From an uncultured Succinivibrio sp. (lineage in GTDB: Bacteria > Pseudomonadota > Gammaproteobacteria > Enterobacterales > Succinivibrionaceae): a stretch of 7,301 nucleotides of DNA. A program made the translations under genes and the position numbers. The stretch is taken from contig CAAGAC010000119.1 in assembly GCA_900767695.1 (NCBI GenBank), positions 1 through 7,301 on the forward strand, read 5' to 3'. This document shows, piece after piece, positions 5,939 to 7,301 of this stretch. Numbering within the stretch: position 1 is the first letter of the stretch; every line of letters begins with the position of its first letter. A model generated the notes under the pieces. That model made no database searches. It was not told the origin of the DNA and saw only the letters and a list, made by a program, of their open reading frames with translations.

Positions 5939-7081
5939 ATGAAAGCTGAAATCATCTCGACCGGCGATGAGGTCATCACCGGAATGATCGACGACACCAA
6001 CGCCACCTGGCTGTGCTCGGAGCTGCTCGCGCTGGGCCTCCAGGTGCAGCGGCGCTCCACCTGCTCGGACGACGTGGACAGCATCGCAGGCCTCATCGCC
6101 GAGCGCTCGAAGGAGGCCGATCTGCTCTTTGTGAACGGCGGTCTGGGCCCCACCACCGACGACAACACGGCAAGGGCTGCGGCGATGGCCGCTGGCGTCA
6201 GGCTCGTGCGCCGCCCACAGTGGGTTGAGCGCATGCGCAAGTGGCACGAGGAGCGCGGCCGCGCCATGGCTGATGCGAACCTCAAGCAGGCTGACCTGCC
6301 CGAGGGCGCGGAGATGATCGACAACCGCACCGGCACTGCCTGCGGGATCCTCGCCACCATCAACGGCTGCCGCTGCTTCTTCACGCCGGGAGTTCCTTCC
6401 GAGTTCCAGATCATGATGCGCGAGCAGATCTTCCCGATGCTGGAGAGGATGTACCCGCACCTCGGGGCCACCAGGGTGAAGAGGCTCTTCCTGTGCGGAG
6501 TGTCCGAGTCGGCGCTGCAGATGCAGATGAACGCAGTGCCTGAGAAGAACGGCGTCGTCTTCGGCTACCGCGCGGCCTACCCGCTTCTCGAGCTGAAGGT
6601 CATCGCCCACGGCACCAGCGATCAGGACTTCAAGGCAGCGGCGGATGCGGCAAGGCGCGTGGCCTCCGACTACCTCGTCTGCGAGGATGAGTTCGATCCG
6701 GCAGCGGAGATCGCCAGGGCCGCAGGCGGCAGGAGCTTCTTCATCAGCGACGCGCTCACTGGAGGCGATCTCGCCTTCAGGCTCTCAAGGCATGTCTCAA
6801 TTGCCATGGCAGTCTCAGGCGAGAAGGCCGATCAGGCGCTCACGGCAAAGCCTCTTGCAGGCTACGAAATAGCTTTGACCGCGCTTGAAGGCGGCATGGC
6901 GCTCCTCACCTTTGCCGACAGGCAGGGCCGCAGCAGCAGGGCCCTTAAGATAGGACTGTCCCTCACCGTGGTCGGCAAGGCCCGCGATGCCTACACGCTG
7001 CTAGCAGAGATGATCATCCTGAGACTGCTGAAGGGCGATCCCCTGCCCAGGCCGCAGATAGCGACGGTTGAGGAAGTCTGA
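5939..7081 (+). CDS. cinA: CinA-family nucleotide pyrophosphatase-like protein with a degenerate amidase domain
   Basis: The 380-aa protein has a MoaB/MoCF-type N-terminal domain (about 1-170) with ISTGDEVITGMIDDTN (6-21), VNGGLGPTTDD (65-75), NRTGTACG (129-136) and FFTPGVPSEF (147-156). A linker follows, then a C-terminal domain in the place of the nicotinamide-nucleotide amidase (PncC). Its closest match I recognise is E. coli YfaY, a CinA-like protein reported to keep pyrophosphatase but lack amidase activity. Here the usual ESCTGG amidase motif reads DALTGG (271-276), so the serine is Ala272, and amidase activity is unlikely. The expected role is hydrolysis of ADP-ribose or related pyridine-nucleotide products. 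The ATG at 5939 aligns with the family start; the ribosome site is weak (CGGA, 6 bases upstream). It is divergent from metA and no clear promoter of its own was found. The frame is open far upstream, but that part is antisense to metA. Confidence 0.92.
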   Translation: MKAEIISTGDEVITGMIDDTNATWLCSELLALGLQVQRRSTCSDDVDSIAGLIAERSKEADLLFVNGGLGPTTDDNTARAAAMAAGVRLVRRPQWVERMRKWHEERGRAMADANLKQADLPEGAEMIDNRTGTACGILATINGCRCFFTPGVPSEFQIMMREQIFPMLERMYPHLGATRVKRLFLCGVSESALQMQMNAVPEKNGVVFGYRAAYPLLELKVIAHGTSDQDFKAAADAARRVASDYLVCEDEFDPAAEIARAAGGRSFFISDALTGGDLAFRLSRHVSIAMAVSGEKADQALTAKPLAGYEIALTALEGGMALLTFADRQGRSSRALKIGLSLTVVGKARDAYTLLAEMIILRLLKGDPLPRPQIATVEEV

Positions 7082-7113
7082 GGGATCGGGGCATGGCTCC
7101 TAAAATACAGGAT

Positions 7114-7137
7114 GCGCGGCGAAGGCCGCGCTTTTTT
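7114..7137 (+). terminator. Intrinsic terminator after cinA
   Basis: A perfect 7-bp stem GCGCGGC/GCCGCGC (7114-7120 and 7125-7131) closes a GAAG loop and is followed directly by six T. It starts 33 bases after the cinA stop and faces the tRNA-Asp unit, which is convergent. Confidence 0.9.
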
Positions 7138-7138
7138 A

Positions 7139-7152
7139 CTTGTTTGCCAAGC
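7139..7152 (+). repeat. Post-terminator motif copy 2 (CTTGTTTGCCAAGC)
   Basis: This 14-mer differs at one base from the copy at 1577-1590 and sits in the same place, just after an intrinsic terminator of a plus-strand gene. Here it runs into a nine-base A tract that also serves as the U tract of the tRNA-Asp terminator on the other strand. Confidence 0.35.
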
Positions 7153-7177
7153 AAAAAAAAAGCAGCCATCAGGCTGC
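7153..7177 (-). terminator. Intrinsic terminator after tRNA-Asp
   Basis: On the minus strand the stem GCAGCC/GGCTGC with loop TGAT is followed at once by nine T (7153-7161). It begins 18 bases downstream of the tRNA-Asp 3' end, so tRNA-Asp is the last gene of its unit. On the plus strand the hairpin is followed by only four T after a C and would be weak. Confidence 0.88.
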
Positions 7178-7194
7178 CTTTTCTTAATGTAGAG

Positions 7195-7272
7195 TGGCGG
7201 AACGGACGGGGCTCGAACCCGTGACCTCCTGCGTGACAGGCAGGCGTTCTAACCAAGCTGAACTACCGCTCC
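7195..7272 (-). tRNA. tRNA-Asp (anticodon GTC)
   Basis: This minus-strand gene has an acceptor GGAGCGG/CCGTTCC with a G-T wobble, an anticodon stem CCTGC/GCAGG around loop CTGTCAC (anticodon GTC), and a T arm GGGTTCGAGCCCC. Discriminator G and an encoded CCA (7195-7197) complete it. It matches E. coli tRNA-Asp closely but is 78 nt rather than 77 because the D loop reads AGCTTGGTTA, one base longer. Only 29 bases lie upstream in the window and no promoter is visible there, so other genes of the same unit or the promoter probably lie beyond the right edge. Confidence 0.96.
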
Positions 7273-7301
7273 GCATGAATGGGATGCCTGGCAGTGACCT
7301 G

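Noticed and set aside
1539..5950. Exact 13-base repeat CATGAAAGCTGAA at 1539-1551 and at the cinA start (5938-5950)
   Set aside because: About one such match is expected by chance in a window this size, and the two contexts have nothing in common.
7014..7256. 80-codon minus-strand frame covering tRNA-Asp
   Set aside because: Its start is translated tRNA sequence, a common false gene, and it crosses two terminators.

Overview
The window looks like a core-chromosome segment from a high-GC gammaproteobacterium. Three things point there. The tRNA genes encode their 3' CCA. The proteins resemble Escherichia coli CoaA, BirA, MurB, MurA, MetA and YfaY along their full lengths. The order tRNA-Gly/tRNA-Tyr, coaA, birA, murB and their relative orientations match the E. 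coli block upstream of tufB. Frequent AGG arginine codons and high GC argue against a close relative of E. coli. A lineage such as Aeromonadales/Succinivibrionaceae is possible, but that is a guess.

Layout, left to right. At 23-219 (minus) lies a tRNA-Tyr then tRNA-Gly unit with a clear sigma-70-type promoter at 282-310; it runs off the left edge. A 361-base gap (220-580) holds that promoter, a possible coaA promoter and a small trinucleotide repeat. coaA (plus) encodes pantothenate kinase and ends at a strong hairpin shared with the convergent birA end. murA-murB-birA (minus) are tightly packed: 1 base between murA and murB, and a 16-base overlap between murB and birA. metA (minus) lies upstream of murA across a 128-base gap with two hairpins and a possible promoter. 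Divergent from metA, 84 bases away, is a cinA-family gene (plus) ending at a good intrinsic terminator. A tRNA-Asp gene (minus) with its own terminator closes the window.

The genes are housekeeping. MurA and MurB are the first two committed steps of peptidoglycan precursor synthesis. CoaA starts CoA synthesis, MetA uses an acyl-CoA to activate homoserine for methionine synthesis, and BirA attaches biotin to acetyl-CoA carboxylase. The CinA-like protein probably acts in nucleotide clean-up. I see no mobile element, CRISPR array, defence locus or clearly new system. The most interesting details are an Asp at the MetA acyl-CoA specificity position, a BirA with a divergent DNA-binding domain, and an 18-bp dyad inside the metA promoter.
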